DNA of 64,000 nucleotides from Mesorhizobium sp. M00.F.Ca.ET.216.01.1.1 (GTDB taxonomy: Bacteria > Pseudomonadota > Alphaproteobacteria > Rhizobiales > Rhizobiaceae): NCBI RefSeq assembly GCF_004010325.2, contig NZ_SADR02000002.1:1-64000 (forward strand). Reading direction: 5' to 3'. The notes beneath the pieces were generated by a model that saw only the letters and a program-made list of their open reading frames with translations, was not told the DNA's origin and ran no database searches. A program made the translations under genes and the position numbers. Of this stretch, positions 1-9,705 are shown one piece after another (position 1 is the first letter of the stretch; every line of letters starts with the position of its first letter).

Positions 1-331
1 TCAAATGCGGCTTCACTCTCGGCTCTCCAGTCAGGCATGGCGCGCTTCCCTGATCACGAATCAGCACGCTAACAAATCTGCGACCAGCTCGAATCCCCCG
101 CATCCGCGACTTTCTGACTCAGTAAGATTAGTTGATTGCAGATATGGGATCATAATAGAAAGGATTCCTGAGCAATTTTGCAGCTCGCTGCGCCTGTGGG
201 ACTTGGGTGAGACTTTCCGACTTCGTCCCTGGCCCTTTGGACCTCTTCTAACCCAATTGAATCTCGGCAGTGAATTTTTCGCTTGCGTTGAGACGCCCAA
301 AACACTAGGCACCTCAACTCATTGCACAGTC
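1..331. other. No gene seen upstream of tRNA-Pro
   Basis: This stretch has open frames on both strands, but none has a ribosome binding site, a recognisable domain or convincing codon use. One minus-strand frame runs antisense through the tRNA and is the familiar artefact produced by tRNA genes. I see no promoter or repeat that I could defend here. Confidence 0.5.
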
Positions 332-408
<77 letters not shown>

Positions 409-493
409 TTCTTCCGGTGTGTACGGCCCGGAGACATGGGTAACAGTTTGTACCTAAGACATGGTGGACTGTACCCCTCGGGTGAGACACTAA

Positions 494-925
494 TTAGGGA
501 CAGTTCTCCAGGTTTTGGATTGCGGCTGGGGGATCCTGGCGCAATCGCGTTAGGCCGGCTTCGTATTCATCCGGCGAGAGATAGTCGAGCGCGGAATGCA
601 GGCGCTGCCTGTTGTAGACCCGCTCGATGAATTCGCCGATGCTTTTCTTGGCATCGATGATTTCGCGATAGGCTCGGCCATCGACCTCTTCCTCCTTCAG
701 CGTTCGCATGAAGCGCTCAGCCTTGGCATTGTCATAAGGATTGCCAATCCGGCTCATGCTCGGCTGGATGCGATGTGCTGCAAGTCGTGCAGCGTATTCG
801 GCGCAGGCATATTGCACGCCGCCATCGCTGTGATGGATGACGCTGCCCGGCGGAGGTCGGCGCACCGCAATCGCTTGCTCGAGCGCAGCGATCGCCAGCT
901 CGGACTTGTCGACAGCCGTTCGAAG
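494..925 (-). pseudogene. IS3-family transposase C-terminal fragment
   Basis: The reading frame encodes the end of an IS3-family DDE integrase core: the segment HHSDGGVQYA, then GNPYDNAKAERFMRTLKEE with the catalytic glutamate region, and the C-terminal YNRQRLHSALDYLSP signature, ending at a TAA at 494-496. The N-terminal half of OrfB and the whole of OrfA are absent. The frame continues without a stop into hydrolase sequence at about 926, so the two form one chimeric open frame. I could not define a terminal inverted repeat. It is a dead insertion-sequence remnant, not a mobile copy. Confidence 0.85.
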
Positions 926-1183
926 CGCCCACCAATTGGAAAAACGCTGATCGTCGACGCGCCCAGGAGCAAAATGCGGCAGCGTTGCACCACGGCCCCA
1001 ACCCGCTTCGGCGGTGTCGATGAAAACCCGGAGGCGTGAGGGCGACGTCACCCATTTGTGGAAATGCGCGTAGCCGCCATAGAGCACCAGCGAGTGTGCG
1101 CGCTGCGGATAGGCCGCAGCGAAGCGGATCGCGATCGGCGCGCCCTCGGACACGCCGGCAAAATCGAAATGGGAGCCTGGCGA
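926..1183 (-). pseudogene. Alpha/beta-hydrolase fragment cut by IS3 remnant
   Basis: The translation contains a nucleophile elbow GVSEG near 1150, followed by the stretch AAAYPQRAHSLVLYGGYA, typical of the alpha/beta hydrolases seen fused to adenylate cyclase-type regulators, then FAPGRVDDQRFSNWWA. An in-frame stop lies at 1184-1186, so the N-terminal half is missing from this frame, and the C-terminal half is replaced by transposase sequence at about 926. It cannot give a folded hydrolase. No intact paralogue of this subtype is in the window; the hydrolase next to it belongs to another subfamily. Confidence 0.7.
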
Positions 1184-1316
1184 TCACGCGGGCCATCTGC
1201 CTTGCGCTGGCGTCGCCGGCGCAAGGCGCGTCGTGCCCGGTCCTGTCGCCGCCAAGCATGCTCAAGCGACCGGCGGGCAGCCCGGGATGTCCGGGCGTGC
1301 CCCGCCTTCGGAAGCG

Positions 1317-2144
1317 TCAGCTGCGGATGAACGCCAGAAGATCCGGATTGATGATTTCCGGGTGGGTGGTGCACATGCCATGCGGCAGGCCCTTGTAGAC
1401 CTTAAGCGTGCCGTACTTCACGAGCTTGGCCGCAAGCAAAGCCGAGTCGGCGATCGGCACGATCTGGTCGTCGTCGCCGTGCATGATCAGGACGGGCACG
1501 TCGAGCTTCTTGAGGTCGTCGGTGAAGTCGGTCTCGGAAAAAGCCTTGATGCAGTCGTAATGCGCCTTGGCGCCGCCCATCATGCCCTGGCGCCACCAAT
1601 TGTCGACGGCCCCTTGCGAGACCTTGGCACCGTCGCGGTTGAAGCCGTAGAACGGGCCCGCCGGCACATCCCTGTAGAATTCGGCGCGGTTGGCGACCAG
1701 CGCGGCGCGGAAGCCGTCAAACACCTCAATCGGCAGGCCGCCCGGATTGCTGTCGGACTTGACCATGATCGGCGGCACCGCGCCGATCAGCACCGCCTTG
1801 GCGACGCGACCGCCGCCGCCATGCCGGGCGACATAACGTGCAACCTCGCCGCCGCCGGTGGAGTGGCCGATATGGATGGCGTTCTTCAGATCGAGATGCG
1901 CGACCAGGCCGGCGACGTCGGCGGCATAGGTGTCCATCTCGTTGCCGGTCGCGGTCTGTGACGAGCGGCCATGCCCGCGCCGGTCGTGGGCGATGACGCG
2001 ATAGCCCTTCTCCAGGAAGAACAGCATCTGGTTGTCCCAGTCATCGGCGCTGAGCGGCCAGCCGTGATGGAACACGATCGGCTGGCCCTTGCCCCAATCC
2101 TTGTAGAAAATCTCGGTGCCGTCCGCTGTGGTGAACGTGCTCAT
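1317..2144 (-). CDS. Alpha/beta hydrolase, non-heme chloroperoxidase/arylesterase type
   Basis: A 275-residue cytosolic hydrolase. The catalytic triad is visible: Ser95 in GHSTGG, Asp in the [10 protein letters not shown] segment (224-226) and His255 in KGLPHGMC. The [16 protein letters not shown] oxyanion region at 26-40 is characteristic of the cofactor-free haloperoxidase/aryl esterase group, which hydrolyse esters and can form peracids. The start ATG at 2144 has AAGGAG about 8 bases upstream; a longer open frame exists but lacks such a site. It is divergent from the GlxA-type regulator at 2296, which probably controls it through the shared intergenic region. The natural substrate is not predictable. 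Confidence 0.9.
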   Translation of the reverse strand: MSTFTTADGTEIFYKDWGKGQPIVFHHGWPLSADDWDNQMLFFLEKGYRVIAHDRRGHGRSSQTATGNEMDTYAADVAGLVAHLDLKNAIHIGHSTGGGEVARYVARHGGGGRVAKAVLIGAVPPIMVKSDSNPGGLPIEVFDGFRAALVANRAEFYRDVPAGPFYGFNRDGAKVSQGAVDNWWRQGMMGGAKAHYDCIKAFSETDFTDDLKKLDVPVLIMHGDDDQIVPIADSALLAAKLVKYGTLKVYKGLPHGMCTTHPEIINPDLLAFIRS

Positions 2145-2245
2145 CCATCGTACTCCTTGATCCATGGGTTGAATTGGGTGGTCCGTCGGGAAGGTGTTCG
2201 TTCCTTCTGTGGACAAAGCTATTACAGCGGAGTCATGGTGAGGAT

Positions 2246-2280
2246 TGGCAAAACAGACATTGAACATGGCAAAACTGACA
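2246..2280 (+). promoter_or_regulatory. Direct-repeat operator in hydrolase/glxA-type intergenic region
   Basis: The 14-mers TGGCAAAACAGACA (2246-2259) and TGGCAAAACTGACA (2267-2280) differ at one base and start 21 bp apart, two helical turns, on the same face of DNA. This spacing is typical of AraC-family operators, and an AraC-type regulator begins 16 bp downstream at 2296. Binding by that regulator is inferred. Confidence 0.65.
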
Positions 2281-2295
2281 ACGGAAACCTGACGG

Positions 2296-3321
2296 ATGAG
2301 CACTGCGCGTGATGTGGTCGAAATCGGGCTTGTTGTGTATCCAGGCGTTCAGGAAGCGGCCGTCCTCGGCCTGACCGATCTCTTCCTGCTGGCCAACCGA
2401 CTGGCTGCCGATCGGTCGCTGGATGCACTCAGGCTTCGCGTCAGCCATTGGCACTTGCAGGAGGGCGCCGTCATCCGTGCCTTTGACAGCGAGTTCGGGG
2501 ACAGCGAGCCCGGGCAAAGCGAGCCAAGCCCGGGCAACGGACCCGCCATGGTCATCCTGCCTCCGACCCTTTTTGAGCCGATCGCTCGCGAGGCGGCCGC
2601 GCCCTATGCCGACTGGCTCAGGGCCTGCCATGCGGCAGGCGCGACGCTCGGCTCGGTCTGCGCCGGCGCCTTCGTGCTTGCCGAAAGCGGCCTGCTGTCG
2701 GGCCGGGCGGCGACCACGCACTGGGCCTATCGGGACGCTCTGGCGATGCGCTTTCCCGACATCCTGCTCGACGCCGACAAGCTGGTCATCGATGATGGCG
2801 ACATCATCACCGCCGGCGGCTACATGGCCTGGACCGATCTCGGCCTGAAGCTGGTGGACAGGGTGCTTGGGCCGACCGTCATGATGGACACGGCGCGTTT
2901 CATGCTGGTGGACCCGCCGGGGCGCGAGCAACGCTTGTACAGCCCCTTTGCTCCCAGGCTGAACCATGGTGACGAGGCCATCCTCAAGGTGCAGCACTGG
3001 CTGCAGGCGAGAGGCGCGCGCGATGTGACGCTTGGCGCCATGGCAGAGCACGCCGGTCTGGAGGAGCGCACTTTCCTGCGCCGCTTCCGCAACGCCACCG
3101 GCCTCAGGCCGACCGAATACTGCCAGCACCTGCGCGTCGGCAAAGCGCGCGAGATGCTGGAAGCGACGACACGGTCCATCGACCAGATCGCCTGGGATGT
3201 CGGCTATGACGATCCCGGCTCCTTCAGGAAAGTGTTCGCCAGGGTAACCGGCCTGGTGCCGGGCGACTACCGCAGGCGCTTCGGCGTGGAACGAGCCGCC
3301 CTGCCCGGCGGCGAAAGCTGA
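2296..3321 (+). CDS. GlxA-family transcriptional regulator (DJ-1/PfpI + AraC HTH)
   Basis: A 341-residue regulator. Residues 1-200 form a DJ-1/PfpI-like amidotransferase fold with Cys122 in [16 protein letters not shown], the usual nucleophile elbow position, although in these regulators it normally serves as a sensor and not as an enzyme. Residues from about 230 carry two AraC helix-turn-helix units ([21 protein letters not shown] and [20 protein letters not shown]). It is divergent from the hydrolase at 1317-2144 and preceded by two 21-bp-phased repeats, so autoregulation and control of the hydrolase are likely. The inducer is unknown. Confidence 0.92.
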   Translation: MSTARDVVEIGLVVYPGVQEAAVLGLTDLFLLANRLAADRSLDALRLRVSHWHLQEGAVIRAFDSEFGDSEPGQSEPSPGNGPAMVILPPTLFEPIAREAAAPYADWLRACHAAGATLGSVCAGAFVLAESGLLSGRAATTHWAYRDALAMRFPDILLDADKLVIDDGDIITAGGYMAWTDLGLKLVDRVLGPTVMMDTARFMLVDPPGREQRLYSPFAPRLNHGDEAILKVQHWLQARGARDVTLGAMAEHAGLEERTFLRRFRNATGLRPTEYCQHLRVGKAREMLEATTRSIDQIAWDVGYDDPGSFRKVFARVTGLVPGDYRRRFGVERAALPGGES

Positions 3322-3521
3322 GTTATGGCATGGTGGCGATCCTCGCACCCACTGGACGCCTGATGAAGGAGATCAGGCTTAAACGGAAGCCCACCTGAGG
3401 CGCCTCGCGCACCGCCGAGCGAGCGGTCCGAAAATGCCCCCGGGCAGCAATGAAATCGGATCGCGCCTATCGCCTTCGCTGCCGGGGTGGTTTAGCGTCC
3501 CATAAAATCAAGGAGCACGCG

Positions 3522-4346
3522 ATGGCAGAAACCGATGTGGTCTCGCACTATGGCAGCAACGCAATTGCGGCTCGCATTCTGGCAGCGGTCGGCAAACAGG
3601 ACGGAGGCGACCTGAGCCCAGAGATGCTCTTCCCCTACGACCAATTGCACGGCCGTGAATTGGCTGCCACCCGCGACCACGTCGAACGTCTGGCGCCACA
3701 GGACGATTGGCGGATAATCGATATCGGCAGCGGCGTCGGCGGACCTGCACGCTTCGTTGCGGCTATGACCGGCGCGAGGGTGACAGGCATCGACCTGACC
3801 CCGCAATTCGTCGAAGCATCGATTGAGCTGACGGCGCGCGTCGGGCTCTCGGAAAAGGCCGATTATGTCGTCGGGAATGCGACCGCCTTGCCGTTTGCCG
3901 ATGGCAGTTTCGATGCAGCAATCTGCTTTTATGTCGGGATGAACGTTGCCGCCAAGACAGCGGTCCTGCAGGAGATCCAGCGTGTCTTGAAGCCCGGCGG
4001 CCGTTTGCTGTGGACCGAAGTCGTCGCCGGTAGCGGCGACCCTCAATTTCCGCTGCCATGGGCCAGAATGCCCGAGGCGAGCCACGTGGTCGACGCGACA
4101 ACGCTGCGTCAGAATTTTTTGACGGCGGGATTTGAGATCCTCGATTGGGCCGACGAGACGGACGCTCATGTCGAGCTGGCGCTCGCGGCGCAACGGGCCG
4201 GCGTTAGGCCCACAGCGGAACAGATCGTCGTCAACGAGATCGTTTTGGGTGCGGACTTTGTCGAGCGACGCAGGAACTACATCAAGAGCCTTGCTGTGGG
4301 AGCGCTACGAAGTGTTGCCGTGCTGGCGCACACCAAAGCTCGATAG
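3522..4346 (+). CDS. Class I SAM-dependent methyltransferase
   Basis: A 274-residue methyltransferase. Motif I is IDIGSGVGGPAR at 66-77; the acidic end of strand beta-2 is GIDLT, followed by a GNATALPFADGSFD motif and LKPGGRLLWTE. The overall layout, including the N-terminal YGSNAIAARI region, resembles glycine/sarcosine N-methyltransferase-like members of the Methyltransf_11 group, but the substrate cannot be read from sequence. Start ATG 3522 was chosen for the AAGGAG at 3509-3514; an upstream in-frame start at 3450 has no such site. It stands alone, 200 bp after the regulator gene. Confidence 0.85.
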   Translation: MAETDVVSHYGSNAIAARILAAVGKQDGGDLSPEMLFPYDQLHGRELAATRDHVERLAPQDDWRIIDIGSGVGGPARFVAAMTGARVTGIDLTPQFVEASIELTARVGLSEKADYVVGNATALPFADGSFDAAICFYVGMNVAAKTAVLQEIQRVLKPGGRLLWTEVVAGSGDPQFPLPWARMPEASHVVDATTLRQNFLTAGFEILDWADETDAHVELALAAQRAGVRPTAEQIVVNEIVLGADFVERRRNYIKSLAVGALRSVAVLAHTKAR

Positions 4347-4585
4347 AGCCACAGGGACGCGGCCCGTCCCGACACACATCACCAGCGTCATCCGCTGAAC
4401 ATGCATCTGATGGCAAGCTCGCCGGGAAAAGAACCCCATCCGCCCCGTGTCCCGGCGAGCCTACACCTGATTTGGAACGCAATCAGGACCGGGATTAGCC
4501 GGCAAGCTCGTAGGTGCAAAACAGATGCCAGTCCTTGTTTCCCGAAATGGGACAGCGGCCAAGGCTTTTTTCCTTCTCCCTTCTT

Positions 4586-4609
4586 GTGGGAGGAGGTAAG
4601 TGCTCCCAC
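4586..4609. repeat. Short palindrome related to the 50.1-kb repeat
   Basis: GTGGGAG (4586-4592) and CTCCCAC (4603-4609) form a 7-bp hairpin directly beyond the stop of the hdaA-like gene. The preceding CCTTCTCCCTTCTTGTGGGAG resembles the ends of the palindromic element at 50139-50300, so this looks like a degenerate copy. There is no T-run on either strand, so it is not a clear intrinsic terminator. The rest of 4347-4612 holds no gene. Confidence 0.4.
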
Positions 4610-4612
4610 CGC

Positions 4613-5314
4613 CTAGATCTCGAACTCGCCCTGCCCTTCATCCATGGCGCTAACGGTTTCGGCGGCGAGTGCGCGCGTGATCGGCGTCTTGCGCTCCAGC
4701 GCGGTGCGGTCGAGCCGCTCCACCACCCGCATGGCGGTGGCCAGCGAGCGCTCGATGCGGCGCACCAGATACTGCACGACATGCGGCTCGACCTCGACCT
4801 GGCGGTCGGCAAACAGCTTGGTGATGACGCCGGCCAGCAACAGGTCGTCCGGCTCGTGGATCTCGACCGTCGCCGCGGCCTTCAGCCTGGATGCAAGGTC
4901 GGGCAGCCTGACACCCCAGGCGGATGGAAAGCGTCGCGCGGTCAGCAGCAAGGTCGAGCCGGCGCCGCGCACGGCATTGATCAGATGGAACAGGTCCTGT
5001 TCGTCGACCGGGCCGGCATCGACATCGTCGATCAGAGCCGGGTGGGCGCCGAGATTTGCGATGCAGTCGGCGATGCGGTTTGCATCGACCTTCAAGGCGC
5101 CGGCGCGGGCCTGCCAGATCGAGGCCAGATGGGTCTTGCCGCAGCCGGCCGGGCCGGCAAGCACCACCACCGGTGAGGGCCAGTCCGGCCAGCGGTCGAC
5201 CAGCGCCACCGCCTGGCTGTTGGTGCCGGAGACGACAAGCTCATCGCGCGAATAGCCGGTGCCGTGGCCAAGATCGAGCGGCAACTGGCGCGGCGTTTCG
5301 GGTTGGTCCGGCAT
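4613..5314 (-). CDS. hdaA: HdaA, DnaA-related replication regulator
   Basis: A 233-residue AAA+ protein with Walker A GPAGCGKT at 54-61, Walker B-like ALIDDVDA near 93-100 and sensor features in the C-terminal half, but without the DnaA domain IV DNA-binding region. The N-terminal QLPLDL at 10-15 matches the beta-clamp-binding motif of Hda. Family knowledge: HdaA bound to the sliding clamp stimulates hydrolysis of DnaA-ATP and prevents over-initiation. It begins 5 bp after the stop of the permease gene and ends the three-gene minus-strand operon. Length fits the alphaproteobacterial family. Confidence 0.9.
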   Translation of the reverse strand: MPDQPETPRQLPLDLGHGTGYSRDELVVSGTNSQAVALVDRWPDWPSPVVVLAGPAGCGKTHLASIWQARAGALKVDANRIADCIANLGAHPALIDDVDAGPVDEQDLFHLINAVRGAGSTLLLTARRFPSAWGVRLPDLASRLKAAATVEIHEPDDLLLAGVITKLFADRQVEVEPHVVQYLVRRIERSLATAMRVVERLDRTALERKTPITRALAAETVSAMDEGQGEFEI

Positions 5315-5319
5315 GCGGC

Positions 5320-6519
5320 TCAGCGTGGACGGGGCTCGTTGCGGCGGCGAGCCGGCAGCGGCGGCACCGGCTCATCGGCGTGGCCCTTGTAGAGCGGCGA
5401 TTCGAGATAGCGCGCTATGGCAAACCGCACCAGCACGGCAACGGCGGCCGAGGCCGGCACGGCGATCAGCAGGCCGACGAAGCCGAACAGCGCGCCGAAG
5501 GCAAACAGCGAAAACATCAGCCACACCGGATGCAGGCCGACGCTTTTGCCGACCAGCCTCGGCTGCAGGATGTTGCCCTCGATGAACTGACCGACAAAGA
5601 ACACGCCGGCAACTGCGACCACCATGGTCCAGTCGGGCCAGAACTGGACGAAGGCGACGCCGACGGCGAGCACCAGCCCGGTCAGCGAGCCGACATAGGG
5701 GATGAAGGAGATCAGCCCGGCGAACAGGCCAATTAGGATGGCGAAATTGAGCCCGGTCAGCGTCAGGCCGGTGGCATACATGGCCCCTAACACCAGGCAG
5801 AGCGTGCCCTGGCCGCGCACGAAGCCGGCGGTAGCGGTGTTGATGTCCCTGGCGATCGCTCGCACCGTCTGGACGTAGTCGCGCGGCACCCAGCTGTCGA
5901 CGATCGCCACCATGCGATCCCAGTCGAGCAGCATGTAGAAGGCGACGACCGGGGTGACCACGAACAGGCTGACCACCGAGACCAGCGCCACGCCGGAGCT
6001 CCAGATCGAGGTGAACACGGTAGTCAGCAGGCCGAAGCCGGAGGTCAGCAGCGAATTCAGCCCCTCGCGCAGGCCGCTGGCGTTGACGCCGAATTTCTCC
6101 TCCAGCCATTTCGGATCGAAGCTGGTGATCAGCGTCTGCAGCCTGGTCAGGTATTCCGGCAGCTTGCCGGCGAAATCGGCCATCTGCGTCGCCAGCACCG
6201 GGACAAGGATGACGAAGGCCAGCACCAGCACGACGATGAAGGCGATGAGAATGACCACCGTCGCCATCAGCCTGGACAGGCCGAGCCGCTGCAGCCGGTC
6301 GGCGACTGGATCGAGGAAATAGGCGAGCACCATGCCGGCGACGAAGGGCAGGAGAATGCCGCTGAAAACATAGAGGAAGATGGCGAGGATAATGGCGGTG
6401 ATCAGCCAGAAACGGATCTGGCGGCGAAACGTCGCCGACGCCGCAGCCTCGGCTGCCGTCGCCTCGGCCTCCGCGTCGATGGACCGATCGTCAGGTGCCC
6501 GGTGTGGAGCCTTCGCCAT
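5320..6519 (-). CDS. AI-2E family transporter (PerM/YdgG type)
   Basis: A 399-residue inner-membrane protein with about eight hydrophobic segments, among them a pair at the N-terminus (residues 35-70) and the FIPYVGSLTGLVLAVGVAFV region typical of the UPF0118/AI-2E exporter family. The N-terminal 25 residues and the C-terminal ELRRNEPRPR-like tail are polar and charged. Family members have been linked to autoinducer export and Na+/H+ exchange, so transport substrate is uncertain. The start overlaps the end of the phosphatidyltransferase gene by 29 bp, showing translational coupling in the pgsA-like/perM/hdaA operon. Confidence 0.88.
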   Translation of the reverse strand: MAKAPHRAPDDRSIDAEAEATAAEAAASATFRRQIRFWLITAIILAIFLYVFSGILLPFVAGMVLAYFLDPVADRLQRLGLSRLMATVVILIAFIVVLVLAFVILVPVLATQMADFAGKLPEYLTRLQTLITSFDPKWLEEKFGVNASGLREGLNSLLTSGFGLLTTVFTSIWSSGVALVSVVSLFVVTPVVAFYMLLDWDRMVAIVDSWVPRDYVQTVRAIARDINTATAGFVRGQGTLCLVLGAMYATGLTLTGLNFAILIGLFAGLISFIPYVGSLTGLVLAVGVAFVQFWPDWTMVVAVAGVFFVGQFIEGNILQPRLVGKSVGLHPVWLMFSLFAFGALFGFVGLLIAVPASAAVAVLVRFAIARYLESPLYKGHADEPVPPLPARRRNEPRPR

Positions 6520-7054
6520 AGCCGCTCATATGCCTCAGCCAAGCCACGAGATAGGCTGCGGCCGAAGCCACGGTCAAGACCCCGGACAGCAATATGAGCA
6601 CCGGCCTCAGCGGATCGAAGCTGATGTCAAAGGCGAGCTCGCCCAGCACGATCGCCGCCAGCACGATCTGGATGGCGGTATTGGCCTTCGACACCAACAG
6701 CGGCTTCATCTCGACCGGATGGCTCATGACGGTGGACAAGACAACGGCGCAGACGATCAGTCCGTCGCGCGATACCATGGTGACGACCAGCCACAGCGGC
6801 AATTCGCCGATGAACCCCATCACCACGAACACCGAGACCAGCAGCAACTTGTCGGCCATCGGATCCAGATAGGCGCCGAGCCGCGAAAACTGGTTGAAAT
6901 GGCGGGCGATGAAACCGTCGACGGCGTCGGAAATGCCGGCGATGAGGAAGCCGGCAAAGGCCCAGTCCCAGCGCGCCTGCAGCATGGCCAGCACCACGGC
7001 CGGCACCAGCACGAAGCGCATGATCGTGATCATGTTGGGGATGGTCAAACGCAT
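6491..7054 (-). CDS. CDP-alcohol phosphatidyltransferase
   Basis: A 187-residue integral membrane enzyme with the complete family motif D-x2-D-G-x2-A-R-x8-G-x3-D-x3-D, seen as DAVDGFIARHF through YLDPMADK, and four or more membrane helices. Family enzymes transfer a phosphatidyl group from CDP-diacylglycerol to an alcohol. A second, more pgsA-like enzyme is encoded at 31739-32335, so this one may have another acceptor (for example cardiolipin-type synthesis); that is inference. ATG 7054 was chosen; ATG 7084 is also in frame and neither has a strong ribosome site. First gene of the operon, divergent from purM. Confidence 0.85.
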   Translation of the reverse strand: MRLTIPNMITIMRFVLVPAVVLAMLQARWDWAFAGFLIAGISDAVDGFIARHFNQFSRLGAYLDPMADKLLLVSVFVVMGFIGELPLWLVVTMVSRDGLIVCAVVLSTVMSHPVEMKPLLVSKANTAIQIVLAAIVLGELAFDISFDPLRPVLILLSGVLTVASAAAYLVAWLRHMSGYGEGSTPGT

Positions 7055-7233
7055 GTCCCGTCGCTTTATGTTTTGATCATACATGATGGAGATGGAGCGC
7101 CGCGGCAAGGGAGAAGCGGTGCAGAAGCTGCTTGGCCACGCTATTGTCGCGCCGAAAAAGCCCGGCATTTCGTCGTCATCCTTGCGAGGCGCAGCCGTTC
7201 ATGCGAAGAGCCCGGGAAAGCAGGAAAAGAGTG

Positions 7234-8298
7234 ATGGGCAAGCGCAAGAACGGGCTCACCTATGCCGAGGCGGGTGTCGACATCGATGCCGGCAATCTGA
7301 TGGTCGAGAAGATCAAGCCGCTGGTGCGGGCGACGCGCCGGCCGGGCGCCGATGGCGAGATCGGCGGTTTTGGCGGCCTGTTCGACCTCAAGGCCGCCGG
7401 CTTTGCCGATCCGGTGCTGGTCGCCGCCAATGACGGCGTCGGCACCAAGCTGAAGATCGCCATCGATGCCGGCAAGCACGACACGATCGGCATCGACCTC
7501 GTCGCCATGTGCGTCAACGACATCGTCGTGCAGGGCGCCGAGCCGCTGTTCTTCCTCGACTATTTCGCCACCGGCAAGCTCGACCCCGACCAGGGAGCCT
7601 CGATCGTCGGCGGCATCGCCGCGGGTTGCCGGCAGGCCGGCTGCGCGCTGATCGGCGGCGAGACGGCGGAAATGCCGGGCATGTATCACGGCAAGGACTA
7701 CGATCTTGCCGGCTTTGCCGTGGGCGCGGCCGAACGCGGCCAGCTGCTGCCCACAGACGACATCGTCGAGGGCGACGTGCTGCTCGGCCTCGCCTCCTCC
7801 GGCCTGCACTCGAACGGCTTTTCTCTGGTCCGCCGCATTGTCGCGACAAGCGGGCTCAACTGGAGCGATCCGGCGCCGTTCAATGACGAGGCCACGCTGG
7901 CCGAGGCGCTGCTCGAACCGACCCGCATCTACGTCAAGTCGATCCTGAAGGCCATCCGTAACACGCACGGCATCAAGGCGCTCGCCCACATTACCGGTGG
8001 CGGCTTTCCCGAAAACATCCCGCGCGTCCTGCCTAAGGACTTTTCGGCCGAACTCGACCTCGACGCCATTGAGGTGCCGCCGGTGTTCTCGTGGCTGGCG
8101 AAGAGCGGCGGCGTGGCGGCGGAAGAGATGATGCGCACCTTCAACTGCGGCATCGGCATGATCCTCGCCGTCGCCTCCGGCCAGGCGGCGCAGGTCGCGG
8201 CCGTCTTGCAGGAGGCCGGCGAGACGGTGACGCCGATCGGCCGCATCGTGCCGCGCCGCGACGCCGGCGTGATCTATAGGGGCTCGATCGGCCTATGA
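7234..8298 (+). CDS. purM: Phosphoribosylformylglycinamidine cyclo-ligase
   Basis: A 354-residue AIR synthetase, step five of purine synthesis: FGAM plus ATP gives AIR. Diagnostic segments are the N-terminal [13 protein letters not shown], the ATP-binding [12 protein letters not shown] loop, [19 protein letters not shown], the [12 protein letters not shown] motif and the C-terminal [19 protein letters not shown] 7234 follows AGGAAAAGAG closely; longer in-frame starts upstream have no family similarity. It overlaps purN by four bases (ATGA), so the two are translationally coupled. Confidence 0.97.
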   Translation: MGKRKNGLTYAEAGVDIDAGNLMVEKIKPLVRATRRPGADGEIGGFGGLFDLKAAGFADPVLVAANDGVGTKLKIAIDAGKHDTIGIDLVAMCVNDIVVQGAEPLFFLDYFATGKLDPDQGASIVGGIAAGCRQAGCALIGGETAEMPGMYHGKDYDLAGFAVGAAERGQLLPTDDIVEGDVLLGLASSGLHSNGFSLVRRIVATSGLNWSDPAPFNDEATLAEALLEPTRIYVKSILKAIRNTHGIKALAHITGGGFPENIPRVLPKDFSAELDLDAIEVPPVFSWLAKSGGVAAEEMMRTFNCGIGMILAVASGQAAQVAAVLQEAGETVTPIGRIVPRRDAGVIYRGSIGL

Positions 8299-9002
8299 GA
8301 AAAAAACGCACGGTAGTGCTGATCTCGGGACGCGGCTCCAACATGACCGCGCTCATCGCGGCGGCCAGCGACCCGGCCTATCCGGCCGAGATCGTCGGCG
8401 TCATCTCCGACCGTCCTAACGCCGCCGGCCTCGCCATCGCCACGGCGCGCGGCATCGCCACCAAGGTGATTTCGCGCTCCGACCATGCCAGCAAGGAAGC
8501 CCATGACGGGGCGATCGACGCTGCCCTTGTTTCGTTCGGCGCCGAGATCGTGGCGCTGGCCGGCTATATGCGCATCCTCGGTGCACGTTTCGTCGAGAAA
8601 TGGCAGGGCCGGATGATCAATATCCACCCTGCCCTGTTGCCGGCCTTCAAGGGCCTCGACACCCACGCCCGGGCGCTGCGCGCCGGCATGCGCATCCATG
8701 GCTGCACGGTGCATTTCGTCACGCTGGACATGGACGGCGGGCCGATCATCGCCCAGGCCGCCGTGCCGGTGATGGTCGGCGATAATGAGGACACCCTGGC
8801 GGCGCGCGTGCTCAAGGCCGAGCACCGGCTCTATCCGCTGGCTCTGGGGTTGGTCGCCGAAGGCAAGGCACGCATGGAAGGCGACCGCACCGTCTTTGCC
8901 CGTTTCGCCGACGATGCCGACAACAGCACTTCCGTAGTGATGGCGCCCGACCCGCTGCGCGAGGAGGCCGATCTCGAGCACCTGGCGCGGATCACGCCCT
9001 GA
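8295..9002 (+). CDS. purN: Phosphoribosylglycinamide formyltransferase
   Basis: A 235-residue GAR transformylase, which uses 10-formyltetrahydrofolate to formylate GAR in purine synthesis. The N-terminal [15 protein letters not shown] phosphate loop, the catalytic [12 protein letters not shown] region with its asparagine and histidine, and the later [13 protein letters not shown] with the active-site aspartate are all present. The C-terminal 30 residues are an extension of low conservation. The start ATG overlaps the purM stop by four bases; purM-purN is a standard alphaproteobacterial pair. Confidence 0.96.
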   Translation: MRKKRTVVLISGRGSNMTALIAAASDPAYPAEIVGVISDRPNAAGLAIATARGIATKVISRSDHASKEAHDGAIDAALVSFGAEIVALAGYMRILGARFVEKWQGRMINIHPALLPAFKGLDTHARALRAGMRIHGCTVHFVTLDMDGGPIIAQAAVPVMVGDNEDTLAARVLKAEHRLYPLALGLVAEGKARMEGDRTVFARFADDADNSTSVVMAPDPLREEADLEHLARITP

Positions 9003-9064
9003 GAAGGATTCATGCAATCATAATTTGATTGCAATTCCGGCCATATTCGCCTATCTGTGCTTGC

Positions 9065-9319
9065 ATGAACAGCAAGCACAAGCGCGTGCTCAAAGCGATA
9101 TTCACCGATCCGATCTCAGGCAGCATCGAATGGATCGCTATCGAAACATTGCTGATTGCAGTCGGTTGCCAGGTAATTGAGGGAAGCGGTTCGCGCGTGC
9201 GTTTTGTGTTCAAGGGCGAGGTCGAAACCTTCCATCGACCACACCCGTCAAAGGAAGCGAAACGATATCAGGTGCGAGATGCTCGCCAATTCCTGTCGAG
9301 GATCGGAGTGAAGCCATGA
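9065..9319 (+). CDS. hicA: HicA-type mRNA interferase toxin
   Basis: An 84-residue basic protein with the HicA double-stranded-RNA-binding-like fold: the segment GSGSRVRFVFKGEVETFHRPHP contains the conserved histidine after a glycine-rich turn. Family members cleave mRNA independently of the ribosome. The first half, SIEWIAIETLLIAVGCQVIE, is longer than in minimal HicA proteins and matches the longer subgroup. ATG 9065 was chosen from the residue pattern. It overlaps the antitoxin start by four bases (ATGA). Confidence 0.85.
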   Translation: MNSKHKRVLKAIFTDPISGSIEWIAIETLLIAVGCQVIEGSGSRVRFVFKGEVETFHRPHPSKEAKRYQVRDARQFLSRIGVKP

Positions 9320-9657
9320 ATGCGATGACCTACAGGGGCTATTCCGCCCGCGTCGATTATGACGACGACGACGAGATTTTCTTCGGCCGAATTGCCGGAA
9401 TTCGCGACGGTGTGTCGTTCCATGCGGAAACGGTTGCGGGACTGAAAGCAGCCTTCCATGAAGCCGTGGACGATTATATCGAAACCTGCGCGAAAATCGG
9501 CAAGTCCCCGCAAAAGCCCTATTCCGGCAATCTCATGCTGCGCGTCGACCCGTCGGTCCACTCGAAAGTAGCGCTGGCAGCGGAAGTTGCTGGCAAGAGC
9601 CTGAACCAGTGGGGAGAAGAGGTCTTGCGCGAGGCTGCCGACAAGCAGATCGCCTGA
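9316..9657 (+). CDS. hicB: HicB-type antitoxin with ribbon-helix-helix tail
   Basis: A 113-residue antitoxin. Residues 1-60 are the partially degraded RNase-H-like HicB fold (YSARVDYDDDDEIFFGRIAGI, then GLKAAFHEAVDDYIETC), and the C-terminal part SGNLMLRVDPSVHSKVALAAE is an Arc/ribbon-helix-helix DNA-binding domain, so it should bind both HicA and its own promoter. The toxin-first order with a four-base overlap is usual for hicAB. The module sits between purN and a SixA-like gene without visible insertion scars. Confidence 0.88.
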   Translation: MNAMTYRGYSARVDYDDDDEIFFGRIAGIRDGVSFHAETVAGLKAAFHEAVDDYIETCAKIGKSPQKPYSGNLMLRVDPSVHSKVALAAEVAGKSLNQWGEEVLREAADKQIA

Positions 9658-9705
9658 ATCCAGGCGCCTTGCCACTATCGGCGTTGAAGCCCAAAGGCCG
9701 GATCA

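Noticed and set aside
9065..9657. HicAB as part of a larger defence island
   Set aside because: It lies between housekeeping genes with no other defence genes, repeats or integrase near.
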